Origin: Pseudomonas palleroniana
GTDB taxonomy: Bacteria > Pseudomonadota > Gammaproteobacteria > Pseudomonadales > Pseudomonadaceae
Direction of reading: 5' to 3'
DNA length: 64,000 bases
Assembly: GCF_003031675.1 (NCBI RefSeq)
Contig: NZ_PYWX01000011.1
Span: 62,001 to 126,000, forward strand
In this document: positions 9,029-17,479 of the stretch, in pieces
How positions within the stretch are numbered: the first letter of the stretch is position 1
How the letters are laid out: each line of letters starts with the position of its first letter
Notes under the pieces: model-generated
What the model saw: only the letters and a program-made list of their open reading frames with translations
What the model was told of the DNA's origin: nothing
Databases searched by the model: none
Translations under genes and position numbers: made by a program

Positions 9029-9058
9029 TGCGTTCTACTGTTGTGGGATGACGTCGTG

Positions 9059-9607
9059 ATGATTAATCTTCTTGTTCCACCCTTGCTGTTTCCGTACTTT
9101 CTCGAGTGGCGCACCGGTAATTATGTTGAAGCTGCTTTACTGTCATTGTTGGTGCTGGTGGCGCTTTGTTATAAAGGCTTGAAAAATAAGTTCGTCATTG
9201 ACTGGAGTGTCGCGTGTGGTTTTGTTTTGATCGCCGGCGTCTCTTATGTTCAACCCAGTTTTTTCAGTCTGTCATTTACCAAGCCTTTGATTTATGGCTT
9301 GTTGGCTATTGCAGGGTGGGTGTCCTACTACGTCGGTAAACCCTTTACGTTGCAGTATGCGAGGTTGGAAACACCTCGGGAATTCTGGAATACACCGCCG
9401 TTCATTCATATCAATAAAAAAATTACGTTGGTGTGGAACGCGGTATTCACGCTTAACTTTGGGTTTGCCTTGGCCAGTTTGACTGATGTCGACGACTGGC
9501 CGATTTATCTGCTGATGTCTTACTTCACCATTCTGTGTGCAGTTGTCTTTACCCAGAAGTACCCGGACGTTTACTTGGCTCAAGGAGAGCGAAACCGTGC
9601 GCTATGA
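9059..9607 (+). CDS. Small integral membrane protein of unknown function
   Basis: A 182-residue protein with about five hydrophobic segments: the N-terminus (MINLLVPPLLFPYFLEW), 25-40, 52-67, 75-92, and two near the C-terminus either side of a short DVDDWP loop. The central stretch KPFTLQYARLETPREFW is polar and conserved-looking. No family is recognised with confidence. The start at 9059 is uncertain, with GTG at 9056 and TTG at 9041 also in frame. The stop overlaps the FabZ-like gene by 11 bases, tying it to the acyl-chain genes. Confidence 0.55.
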   Translation: MINLLVPPLLFPYFLEWRTGNYVEAALLSLLVLVALCYKGLKNKFVIDWSVACGFVLIAGVSYVQPSFFSLSFTKPLIYGLLAIAGWVSYYVGKPFTLQYARLETPREFWNTPPFIHINKKITLVWNAVFTLNFGFALASLTDVDDWPIYLLMSYFTILCAVVFTQKYPDVYLAQGERNRAL

Positions 9608-9938
9608 GGTTTTCAATACTGCCCTCGAATTGATCAACTCGAACGCTACGGTGCATGTTGAAGTGGATGCCGTTGCGCCGATTTTTGATGAGCATTTTCC
9701 GGGTTATCCGATTGTTCCAGGGGCGTTCACGGTCGGCTTCGTGCTGGCGTGCTGTAGACAGTTACTGTCGCAGAATGCGGTACGGGTCAAGCGTGTGGTT
9801 TTCATCAAGCCGATAACGCCGGGTGCCTGTTTGCAGTTGCAGTTTTCAGGGCTAGATCTTCCAGAGGCTAAAGAGATCGGTTTTGTCCTGAAAACCTCAC
9901 ATTCTATACATTGCCGAGGGAGCGTCATGTATGACTGA
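9597..9938 (+). CDS. FabZ-like 3-hydroxyacyl-ACP dehydratase with altered active site
   Basis: Hotdog-fold protein of 113 residues (FabZ is about 145), carrying the dehydratase signature HFPGYPIVPG with the catalytic His. FabZ has its catalytic Glu fourteen residues after that His; here the position is Gly (sequence AFTVGFVLACC), so normal acid-base dehydration is doubtful unless another subunit supplies the acid. GTG at 9597 is chosen because AGGAG lies at 9583-9587; the upstream ATG at 9537 would overlap the previous gene by 71 bases. The stop overlaps the ketoreductase start by 8 bases. Role: dehydration or isomerisation of the ACP-bound chain, or a product-binding function. Confidence 0.7.
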   Translation: MRYEVFNTALELINSNATVHVEVDAVAPIFDEHFPGYPIVPGAFTVGFVLACCRQLLSQNAVRVKRVVFIKPITPGACLQLQFSGLDLPEAKEIGFVLKTSHSIHCRGSVMYD

Positions 9939-10653
9939 TATCGCTATCGTTACCGGGGGAACGCGGGGAATAGGTCGTGCGATCGTCGCCAGGTTGGTCG
10001 CGCAGGACTTCACCGTTTTCGCCACATATCACAACGATGAGGCCGCCGCTGACCGACTGTCCGGCGAGTTCGGCGCACGCGTCATTACCGCACGCGTTGA
10101 TGGTAGCGATCGGGGCCAGGTCGAGCGCTTCCAGGCGCAACTCATCGACTATCCTCTGCCCTCGGTATTGGTCAATAACGCAGGCATCGCACGTGACGGG
10201 CTGTTTCTGAGTCAGGAGCCGTCCTCGTTTGCACAGGTGATGGCCAACAACTTTGGCGGCACCCTGAATTTTTGTGAAGTGTTCGCGCCGCTCATGGCCA
10301 AGGCGCGCCACGGCAATATCATTAATATCGGCTCGGTGGCTGCGCAAAAGATCAAGTTGGGCAACACGGCCTATGGCTGCGCTAAAGCGGCGATAGAGCG
10401 CTTGAGCCTGGGCCTGTCAGTTGAACTTGCGCGCTTCGATGTCCGCGTCAACTGTGTATCGCCGGGCTTTGTGGACACGGACATGTTTCAGACGTTTGCC
10501 GGTGAACAGGCCAGAGAGATCCTGAAGTCGATACCCGCAAGACGCGTCATGACAGCGGATGAAGTTGCCCAAATCGTGTGTTTGCTGGCCACTCGGCAAC
10601 TGTCCACCCTGGGCACTGTGTTGCGTGTAGGGAATGGCGAAAATGTGGGGTGA
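9931..10653 (+). CDS. 3-oxoacyl-ACP reductase (FabG-type SDR)
   Basis: Short-chain dehydrogenase expected to reduce the beta-keto group made by the ketosynthase using NAD(P)H. The 240-residue protein has the nucleotide loop TGGTRGIG (8-15), NNAG (82-85), and a complete Ser135-Tyr148-Lys152 triad (NIGSV and AYGCAK). The PGFVDTDM segment after the sixth strand is typical of FabG. Length is normal. The start overlaps the preceding dehydratase-like gene by 8 bases, and the end overlaps the following amide-synthase-like gene, so the three are probably coupled. An intact reductase argues that the chain is at least partly reduced. Confidence 0.9.
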   Translation: MTDIAIVTGGTRGIGRAIVARLVAQDFTVFATYHNDEAAADRLSGEFGARVITARVDGSDRGQVERFQAQLIDYPLPSVLVNNAGIARDGLFLSQEPSSFAQVMANNFGGTLNFCEVFAPLMAKARHGNIINIGSVAAQKIKLGNTAYGCAKAAIERLSLGLSVELARFDVRVNCVSPGFVDTDMFQTFAGEQAREILKSIPARRVMTADEVAQIVCLLATRQLSTLGTVLRVGNGENVG

Positions 10654-11500
10654 AACCTTCAAAGTCAGCGCAGCTGTGCAGTCGGTAAGCCCGCCATGGT
10701 TGGCCGGATACTTTCAGCGATTGGGCGGCCCGAATGCAGCTGGGGTGGATTTTGCCTGCCTGGCCCGGTTGCATGAGGCGCACATCGCCCATATTCCCTT
10801 CGATATGGCGGATGGCTTCCTGGATGCTCAGGTGCCTTTCTTGCTGGACGATGTAGCTCAGAAAATCGTCCACGAACAGCGGGGCGGCGGCTGCACGCAG
10901 ATGAATGGCATTTTTGCTCAAGCTCTACACAGCCTTGGGTTCCAGGTCCGACGCACGTTGGCCAAGACCTTTCAGAATGGCGTATGCCGGGAGCTGTCCA
11001 CCCATATGGCACTGTTGGTCGATGTGGAGGGACAGCGCTGGCTGTGTGATGTCGGGTTTGGCCTGCGGGGGCCAATAAGGCCGCTTTCACTGGATGAACG
11101 TGATGATCAGGTGACGCAAGTGCAGGGTTGTCATCGTTACCGTGTCAAACGGCTGGTCACACGGGAGTGGTTGGTGGAGTACCTGCGCGGTGAGTCCTGG
11201 CAAGGCTTGTTGGTGGTTCGGGATGCGGACTACCCCTATGAAGAGTTTCGTGTCACACACTTCTATAACACCCATTCACCCACTTCACTGTTTGCCGGCA
11301 ATTTCATTTGCGCCAGGCCTCATTGGGAAGGCGGCGATCTTCTGCAGAACGGGACGTTGGTGTGTGTTCACGCAAAGCGTCGCACGAGCTATACCGCGCG
11401 CACGCTTGACGAATTGATCGGCCTGCTCAAATCACACTTCAATATCACGCTTTCTCCGGAAAGATTTCACCACTTACCGCCCGGGATCGGCAGGGGTTAA
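10643..11500 (+). CDS. Arylamine N-acetyltransferase-like acyl/amide transferase
   Basis: NAT-family enzyme of 285 residues with the full Cys-His-Asp triad: Cys84 in RGGGCTQMNG, His121 in STHMALLV, and Asp136 in CDVGFG. The family makes an acyl-cysteine intermediate and passes the acyl group to an amine; in rifamycin biosynthesis the relative RifF releases a polyketide as an amide. By analogy this protein could move the ACP-bound chain onto an amino acid. The usual Glu in RGGxCxE is Gln. The ATG at 10643 has AGGGA nine bases upstream; an ATG at 10634 abuts that site. It overlaps the ketoreductase gene by 11 bases. Confidence 0.8.
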   Translation: MWGETFKVSAAVQSVSPPWLAGYFQRLGGPNAAGVDFACLARLHEAHIAHIPFDMADGFLDAQVPFLLDDVAQKIVHEQRGGGCTQMNGIFAQALHSLGFQVRRTLAKTFQNGVCRELSTHMALLVDVEGQRWLCDVGFGLRGPIRPLSLDERDDQVTQVQGCHRYRVKRLVTREWLVEYLRGESWQGLLVVRDADYPYEEFRVTHFYNTHSPTSLFAGNFICARPHWEGGDLLQNGTLVCVHAKRRTSYTARTLDELIGLLKSHFNITLSPERFHHLPPGIGRG

Positions 11501-11505
11501 CACCA

Positions 11506-12798
11506 ATGACCAAGCGCTGTCTGATAACCAACCCCGTCTCCAATGCGAACCTGTTGGTCGGGTATTTGAAGGCACAAGGTGTCGACTGTTATGCCGTCAT
11601 TGAGATGGATAAAGTCAGCCGGATGCCATCATTGAGCGAGAAAAAGAAAGGTGAATTCAACGCCGAGCTTTATCACGGCATCTTCATCTCGGCCGAGCAA
11701 GTGCCGGGGCCGGAGGAACTGCCGTTCGATATTATCCTGGCCGGCAGTGAAAACGGCGTTGCGCTTGCCGAGCGCCTGAGCCAGCGACATGGACTGGCGG
11801 GCAATGACCCGGCGCATTCCGGACTCCGTCGTCATAAAGATGCCATGCACCGGGCGCTCGCACAGGCCGGTTTGGCCGCAATACCGACCTGCGTGCTGGA
11901 CGGGCTCTCGGCGGCCCTTTCGCTGTTACCGTGTTGGGAGGCTTATCCCTGTGTATTCAAACCGCAATCTTCCGCAGGCGGGGAAGGGGTCGTTTTTTGC
12001 CGCAACCGTATTGAACTGGAGCAGGCATTTCTGGGCGCGGATTGGGGCGGTTTTTCATCGACATGGTCCAACAATGACTGCTTTGTGTTGCAGCCATTCA
12101 TCACCGGCAAAGAGTACGTTGTCGACATGGTGGCGCAGGCAGGCAAGTACGTTGTTTCATCGGTCTGTCGTTATATTCGGTGTGATGAGCTGGGAATTGA
12201 TAGCTGCCCCTTCGTGAAGAAATTTACCTTTTTACTGGACCCGAACTGCGAACGTCTTCGTGCGCTGGTCGCCTATGCGCAACAGGCCGCTTGCGCGTTG
12301 GGTATTCATACGGGCGCGATCCATATGGAGTTGCTCGATAGTCCGGCTGGGCCGGTCATGATCGAAGTCGGCGCGCGGTTGCACGGGACCATTACGCCGG
12401 CGCTGTTCGAACATTGTTATGACCCGCATTTATTGAGCCAACTATACGCCACCAGTTTTGCAAGGGGCGAGGTCGGTTCAGCCAGGCTGATCAGACGCGG
12501 CATTATCAGTGACGTCATCAGTATGGCGCCGGGCGTATTCAACGGGGCAAACGAAGCGCTTGCACCGCTCGAAAGTTTCATCGGGCTTCAAGCTTCAGTC
12601 GAAGTGGGCGAGCGCTTCAAGACCACCAGCGATTTGTTTTCCTCATCAATGAATGCGGCGTTTTCCCATCAGGATGAAACGGTTCTTTGGGACGACCTGG
12701 CGGTATTTGAACGATGGACCGAGACCGTCTTGAACGGTGCGACATTAACGCCGGCCGCGTGGCAGTTTCTCAGGAATGAGTACCGCGCCTATTTCTAG
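11506..12798 (+). CDS. ATP-grasp carboxylate-amine ligase 1
   Basis: ATP-grasp enzyme (430 residues) predicted to form an acyl-phosphate and condense it with an amine, producing a peptide or amide bond. The ATP-binding core includes CVFKPQSSAGGEGV (Lys152 and a glycine-rich loop), the segment VLQPFITGKEYVVDMV, and metal ligands in MIEVGARLHG (Glu287, Arg291). The N-terminal third is a pre-ATP-grasp domain with NPVSNANLLVGYLKAQG. It resembles amino-acid ligases used to make small dipeptides more than purine or biotin enzymes. It starts five bases after the NAT-like gene. Substrates are unknown; amino acids made by the aminomutase and dioxygenase are likely. Confidence 0.8.
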   Translation: MTKRCLITNPVSNANLLVGYLKAQGVDCYAVIEMDKVSRMPSLSEKKKGEFNAELYHGIFISAEQVPGPEELPFDIILAGSENGVALAERLSQRHGLAGNDPAHSGLRRHKDAMHRALAQAGLAAIPTCVLDGLSAALSLLPCWEAYPCVFKPQSSAGGEGVVFCRNRIELEQAFLGADWGGFSSTWSNNDCFVLQPFITGKEYVVDMVAQAGKYVVSSVCRYIRCDELGIDSCPFVKKFTFLLDPNCERLRALVAYAQQAACALGIHTGAIHMELLDSPAGPVMIEVGARLHGTITPALFEHCYDPHLLSQLYATSFARGEVGSARLIRRGIISDVISMAPGVFNGANEALAPLESFIGLQASVEVGERFKTTSDLFSSSMNAAFSHQDETVLWDDLAVFERWTETVLNGATLTPAAWQFLRNEYRAYF

Positions 12799-12825
12799 CA
12801 AGGCACTGCAGGGAAGGCAGCTTGC

Positions 12826-14043
12826 ATGATCAATCACTCTTTTTTTGATACGCAGTCGTTCGACCGAATGGTTCAGCACTATCACGATGCCGGTTACACG
12901 GGCTATCCGCGAGTGCTGAACTATGAGCAGTTCGACCGGCTTTATCCTCAGGCTTCAAAAGCCAATCTGCATGAGCGATCGGAGAAACTTCGGCGGGCAG
13001 GTGGTTTGCGTCAGTGCTATCTGATCAGTTCATCAGGTACCACGGCGTCTCCTTTAGTGGTTGCCAGTGATTATGCCGTCGGCGAATTACGTGATGCTTA
13101 TTCTCTGGAGATCCGGCGCTTTCTAGGGCAGCGGGTATTTTCCAGTCGCGATGTGGTGGCCAACTTATTGGTGCCTGGCGGGTTTGGTTGTTTATATGAA
13201 GGGTTTTCGCGTTTATTGGAACCTATTGGGTGCACGCTTTTGCCGGTTGGTCGTTTGGACGCACAGGATTGCCCTCAAACCTGTCTGCAGATATGCCGAG
13301 ACGCCGGCGTCTCGGCCTTGTTGGCAACACCGGGCGGTATTATTCAAGCCGCACACTGGGCGGTGCAGGCGCATGTAAAGCTGGATATTCGCAAGGTTAT
13401 CTATATTGGCGAGGCCTTCTCCGCGGCCAAGCAGCACTATATTCGCACGGTTTGGCCAAACGCCGCGTTTTACGGCCTTTATGGCAATACCGAAGTAGGG
13501 TTGGTAGGTGTATCGACTCCCCAGCACCCGCCGGGACATTATGATTTCTTGAGTAAATGGGTGTTGGCGGAAGTCGATGAGCAAGGCAAGTTGTACCTTA
13601 GCGACTTGAAAGCACCTCGGGTTCCGGTATTACGTTATGACACCGGAGACCTGGCAACTTTATTACCCACTTCTAACCCGCGGGTCGGCACCTTGGTGTT
13701 GCACGGGCGCAGTGATAAAAGTTTTAACTTTTGCGGTAATTTATTAAGCCTATCCCAGGTGAGCGAAACGATATGGCAGCGCTGCGGACAGCCATTCGCT
13801 CTGCAACTGACACTGAGCAGCGGCGATGCGGGTAGAGATCACCTGTGTGTAACGGGTGATTTGACTCATTTTACTGACGCTCAAACAGCCCGTGCCGACA
13901 TCGAATCTGCCCTGATGGCAATGCCGGCGTTGGCAGAAGGATTGCGACGCGGCGTCGCGACGATCCAGGTTGAACCCGACGCGGCATTTTGGGTCAGTGC
14001 GCGGGAAAAAGTGCCTACCTTGCGCGATTTACGCCAGACATAA
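12826..14043 (+). CDS. Adenylate-forming ligase, phenylacetate-CoA-ligase-like (ligase 2)
   Basis: Second compact ANL enzyme of the cluster (405 residues). It has the ATP loop SSSGTTASP (68-76), YGNTEVG, VLRYDTGDLA, and a C-terminal SAREKVPTLRD with Lys395 in the catalytic-lysine position. It is paralogous to ligase 1 over its full length, so a duplication followed by change of substrate is likely. The GGAAGG ribosome site lies before the ATG at 12826. Two activating enzymes alongside two ATP-grasp ligases suggest that at least two different carboxylic acids are activated during assembly. It could load the ACP or an amino acid; the sequence does not say which. Confidence 0.8.
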   Translation: MINHSFFDTQSFDRMVQHYHDAGYTGYPRVLNYEQFDRLYPQASKANLHERSEKLRRAGGLRQCYLISSSGTTASPLVVASDYAVGELRDAYSLEIRRFLGQRVFSSRDVVANLLVPGGFGCLYEGFSRLLEPIGCTLLPVGRLDAQDCPQTCLQICRDAGVSALLATPGGIIQAAHWAVQAHVKLDIRKVIYIGEAFSAAKQHYIRTVWPNAAFYGLYGNTEVGLVGVSTPQHPPGHYDFLSKWVLAEVDEQGKLYLSDLKAPRVPVLRYDTGDLATLLPTSNPRVGTLVLHGRSDKSFNFCGNLLSLSQVSETIWQRCGQPFALQLTLSSGDAGRDHLCVTGDLTHFTDAQTARADIESALMAMPALAEGLRRGVATIQVEPDAAFWVSAREKVPTLRDLRQT

Positions 14044-14190
14044 GTATTCGGTCCCTACGGCAGACCACTATTCAAATAAGAACAATTGAGTCGATGTTTC
14101 ACTCATTGGTTTTAGCCACGCCCGCACGTTCTGATCAGTGCGATATTCACTACCGTGTTGTAAATATTTACTGAGGGAGGCATCCGGTCA

Positions 14191-15345
14191 ATGACGACAA
14201 TCAATCGGGTTATCCACGTTGTAAACCAATGGAGCGACTGGCGCTGGCAGCAGAAAAACGCCGTGCGCGACGAGCCTTCACTGCGTGAGGCCTGCGGCGG
14301 TTGGGGCGACGACGTGACGGCCCATATCGTGCACAACTTACAAGGACGCAAGTTGCAGATCACGCCCTACTATATTGATTTGATCATGCGGTCGCTCAAC
14401 GCCGGCAGTGTGCTGGAACATCCACTTTGGCGACAGGTAGTGCCCTACTGGAACGAACTTGCGCAGAATGATTACGACGGTATTTCTGAGAACTGGGAGT
14501 TGCACCATGAAATGAAAACACCGATCTGCCAGCATAAATACGATAACCGCGTCATCCTGCGCATGACCAATACCTGCAACGCCTATTGTCAGTTCTGCTT
14601 CGAGGCGCTGCGGACTCTGCAAGTGGGGACCGAGAAGCCCAACGCCAATACCAACTCTTTTCTCGATTCCCTTGAATATATCCGTAATACGCCTGCCATC
14701 GAGGAAGTCATTCTCAGCGGTGGCGATCCGTTAATGCTGTCCGATCGCAAGCTGGAGGAAAACCTGGCGGCGCTGCGCTCGATCAGTGATGACCTGCTGA
14801 TTCGTATCCACTCGCGGGCCTTGAGTTTCAACCCGTTTCGCGTGACTGACGAGCTGGTGGCGATGCTGGAAAAATACAAGGTCAATGCATTCGGCCTACA
14901 TGTCTGCCATCCGCTTGAATTGAGTGACGACTTTGCACGTGCCGTTAAACGTATTCAGTCGGTAGTGCCGATCGTCTTTTCGAACATGCCGTTGCTACGG
15001 GGCGTCAACGACGATGAGCACACGCTTCACACGCTATTCATCGATCTCTACCGCATGGGCGTCAAGCCCTATTACCTGTACCACTTCATGCCGTTTTCTC
15101 CCGGTGCCAGTGAATACAAAGCGTCCATCACCCACGCGATCGCGCTGATGAAACGCCTCAAGCGGCGCGTTTCCAATATCGCCATGCCTGAATACGTGCT
15201 TCCCCATGCCCAAGGCAAATTTACCGTGCCCATCATGGATTTCGATAAGCCCGATGAGCTGCCCCGCTTTGAAATGCGCGATGGTCAGCGTTATTACACG
15301 TTCCAGAGTTGGAACGGTCATCGGTGCAGTTGGCACGATGCATGA
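14191..15345 (+). CDS. Radical-SAM aminomutase of the lysine 2,3-aminomutase family, altered substrate pocket
   Basis: PLP and radical-SAM enzyme (384 residues) expected to shift an alpha-amino group to the beta carbon. The cluster motif is C129-x3-C133-x2-C136 (TCNAYCQFC), followed by SGGDPL, IRIHSRAL and LLRGVND, all typical of the KamA/EpmB family. Lys343 in PHAQGKF is placed as the PLP lysine. The two aspartates that hold the lysine side chain in lysine 2,3-aminomutase are not seen: LYQCD reads LYHFM (295-300), and the VVDAPGGGGK region reads YVLPHAQGK. A less polar substrate is therefore likely. A GGGAGG ribosome site precedes the start. The 147-base upstream gap may hold an internal promoter. 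Confidence 0.88.
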   Translation: MTTINRVIHVVNQWSDWRWQQKNAVRDEPSLREACGGWGDDVTAHIVHNLQGRKLQITPYYIDLIMRSLNAGSVLEHPLWRQVVPYWNELAQNDYDGISENWELHHEMKTPICQHKYDNRVILRMTNTCNAYCQFCFEALRTLQVGTEKPNANTNSFLDSLEYIRNTPAIEEVILSGGDPLMLSDRKLEENLAALRSISDDLLIRIHSRALSFNPFRVTDELVAMLEKYKVNAFGLHVCHPLELSDDFARAVKRIQSVVPIVFSNMPLLRGVNDDEHTLHTLFIDLYRMGVKPYYLYHFMPFSPGASEYKASITHAIALMKRLKRRVSNIAMPEYVLPHAQGKFTVPIMDFDKPDELPRFEMRDGQRYYTFQSWNGHRCSWHDA

Positions 15346-15375
15346 GCAGCCTTTGACTAGACGTGGTGAACAACG

Positions 15376-16743
15376 ATGAAGCAAGACGCTATTCTGTTTA
15401 TTGATATCGACGACAGCCCCTCTGTGCGCTATCGCTACCGTGAACCGCACTTTGCCGCTGCTCGCTTGCAAGGGCTGCTGTGCCTGATCGCAGGAGTCTG
15501 TGGGCGCACCCAACTGCAACGGTTGCAGCAGGACAGTGACGAAGTGTTCTTGCTTGAAACCCTGAGCGAGCAAACTATTTTAGAGCTGGTCGACGAGCTT
15601 CAGGATCGGTACACCGTGCGAGCGATCTTTTGTCATGCGGGACATGCTTCTGCCCAAGGGCAAGTGGGTTGTATCGTCGCAAGGGTGTGCCAAGAGCTCG
15701 GTCTGGTTTCTGCGTCGGCGGAGGCCATCGCCGCGTGCAACAACAAGTACCTGATGCGTCGCGCCCTGCAAAAGCACGGGCTGCGCTCAGTTCCTTTTGC
15801 GCTGTGCAATGATGAAAAAGAGCTGGAAGAGGGCGCCGCCCGGGTGGGCTACCCGCTGATTGCCAAGCCTGCGTTTGGCGGCGCGTCGGCGTTTATCAAG
15901 CGTTGTTCGAACTGGGCGCAGTTGCGAGATCACTATGTGCAGTTTGTCGCGCGTCACGGTGAAGCCGCATGTGCCGATTTCTACGGATGCGCCCATACCT
16001 TGCCCAACGACGACGGGACTTCACGCGAGTACATTCCGGGTCGAAGCCTCATGCTTGAGGGATTTATCGAGGGCGTTGAAGGCACGGTGGAATGTGTGGC
16101 GGCGGGCAATCGAATTTATCCCGTGCTGATCAACGAAAAGCTGCTGCTGACAGAGCGTAGCGGCACCGTGTTGGAGAATCTGTTGATTACGCCTCCTGTT
16201 TCGTTCACGGCGCAGCAGTGTGACCAGATCCGCAGTTACGCCGCGGCGTGCTTGCAGGCATTAGGCCTGACTGACGCGCTCGCGCATTTCGAATTTCGCA
16301 TGACGGAGCAGGGGCCTGTGGTCATTGAGATCAACCCCCGGTTGGGTGGGTTGTATGTTAATGCCGCTTTGCGCGATCTCGCGGGCTTCGATCCGTATCA
16401 GTTGTATGTTTCCCTGCTGTTGCGTGATCCGGCAGTCGACACGCTGCTTGATACCGTGCAACGCAAAGTCGGTGCGGCAACGCAAAGCTACGCAATGCTG
16501 GCGGTTTATCCCGAAAGCAGTGGCTGTTTCAAAGGTTTTGAAGGGCTAGGGTACTTGGACGATCACCCGGCTGTAGTGGAATACGCCGTGCAGGAAGCCG
16601 GTGGCTATCTCGACGCCGATATTGAAGAACATTACCTCCTCAAATGCTGGGCCAAGGTCGACGGTGTTGACCACGCCTGTGCGCTGCATGATGCGGTCCG
16701 GCAAAACCTCAACGCAGTTATCGACCTCCCCTTCGCAGGATAG
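15376..16743 (+). CDS. ATP-grasp carboxylate-amine ligase 2
   Basis: Second ATP-grasp enzyme of the cluster (455 residues). It has Lys124 (ACNNKYLMR) and Lys164 (LIAKPAFGGAS) for ATP binding, the segment MLEGFIEGVEGTVECV, and metal ligands in VVIEINPRLGG (Glu318, Asn320, Arg322). This is closer to the carbamoyl-phosphate/biotin-carboxylase-like amino-acid ligases than to ligase 1, with which it shares only the core pattern. It probably forms a second amide bond, using the product of the neighbouring aminomutase or dioxygenase. It lies 30 bases after the aminomutase gene and 4 bases before the dioxygenase start. Substrates are unknown. Confidence 0.82.
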   Translation: MKQDAILFIDIDDSPSVRYRYREPHFAAARLQGLLCLIAGVCGRTQLQRLQQDSDEVFLLETLSEQTILELVDELQDRYTVRAIFCHAGHASAQGQVGCIVARVCQELGLVSASAEAIAACNNKYLMRRALQKHGLRSVPFALCNDEKELEEGAARVGYPLIAKPAFGGASAFIKRCSNWAQLRDHYVQFVARHGEAACADFYGCAHTLPNDDGTSREYIPGRSLMLEGFIEGVEGTVECVAAGNRIYPVLINEKLLLTERSGTVLENLLITPPVSFTAQQCDQIRSYAAACLQALGLTDALAHFEFRMTEQGPVVIEINPRLGGLYVNAALRDLAGFDPYQLYVSLLLRDPAVDTLLDTVQRKVGAATQSYAMLAVYPESSGCFKGFEGLGYLDDHPAVVEYAVQEAGGYLDADIEEHYLLKCWAKVDGVDHACALHDAVRQNLNAVIDLPFAG

Positions 16744-16747
16744 CGCT

Positions 16748-17479
16748 ATGGATAGCTCACAGATTTCGGCTCACTTGAGCCAGCATCATTATTGGCATGG
16801 ACGTCACTTTCGCGAGTTGCTGCACATCGAGCGAGAGGAAGAGCGCAGCTTCCGGGCTTACTGGTCGAACCTGGTCCGGGACGAGGCGTTCAGAGAGTAC
16901 ACCTACCGCGAGCGGCGGATTCTGCGCTATCGCTTAGCGCCCAACGGGCATTTGCAGATGGACAGAGATGCCAATTACGCCTCCTCGGTCGTATACCCCA
17001 TTGAGTACCGCCAAGGGGTGAATGCCCTGAGTTATTCAGAGGAAGGTTTTATCTCCCATCCGCTCTTGCAGCGGCTGCTGGCCACCGACATTGCTGCTAT
17101 TGGTCCGCAGTTAGGCAAGTATTCGTACGCCATTGATATCCACCAGTTTCGGGTCAAGGCGGATAAACCAAGCGGCAGCCCGACAACCTCGGGGATTCAT
17201 CAGGATGGGCTTGACTGGGTGTTCATGCACTTCATCGACGCGTGCAATACGGTGCCTGTGGTATCGCAGATCTACGCCTCGCAGGAGGCTGACAGCTGTC
17301 TGCTCAGCGTGCCCATGGAGCACTTCCTGGAAACCATCGCGATCAACGACAGCAAGGTCTACCACCGCGCCGGCTTGGTTCGCCCATTGAGCGGCGATCT
17401 GCCCGCCAGCCGCGACCTGCTGCTTGTCGGGTTCCGACGCCTGCCCGCTAAGGTGGAGGGGGCGGATCATGCTCAATGA
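16748..17479 (+). CDS. 2-oxoglutarate/Fe(II)-dependent amino acid dioxygenase-like protein
   Basis: Probable hydroxylase of 243 residues in the 2OG-Fe dioxygenase family that includes free L-isoleucine and L-leucine hydroxylases. Iron ligands are His151 and Asp153 in SGIHQDGLDWVFMH and His206 in KVYHRAGLV; Arg223 in SRDLLLVGF is well placed to bind 2-oxoglutarate. The ATG at 16748 lies just after the previous stop; upstream in-frame codons would overlap the ATP-grasp gene. The gene overlaps the exporter start by 11 bases. Together with an aminomutase adapted to a less polar substrate it suggests a hydroxylated aliphatic amino acid building block, which is inference. Confidence 0.82.
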   Translation: MDSSQISAHLSQHHYWHGRHFRELLHIEREEERSFRAYWSNLVRDEAFREYTYRERRILRYRLAPNGHLQMDRDANYASSVVYPIEYRQGVNALSYSEEGFISHPLLQRLLATDIAAIGPQLGKYSYAIDIHQFRVKADKPSGSPTTSGIHQDGLDWVFMHFIDACNTVPVVSQIYASQEADSCLLSVPMEHFLETIAINDSKVYHRAGLVRPLSGDLPASRDLLLVGFRRLPAKVEGADHAQ

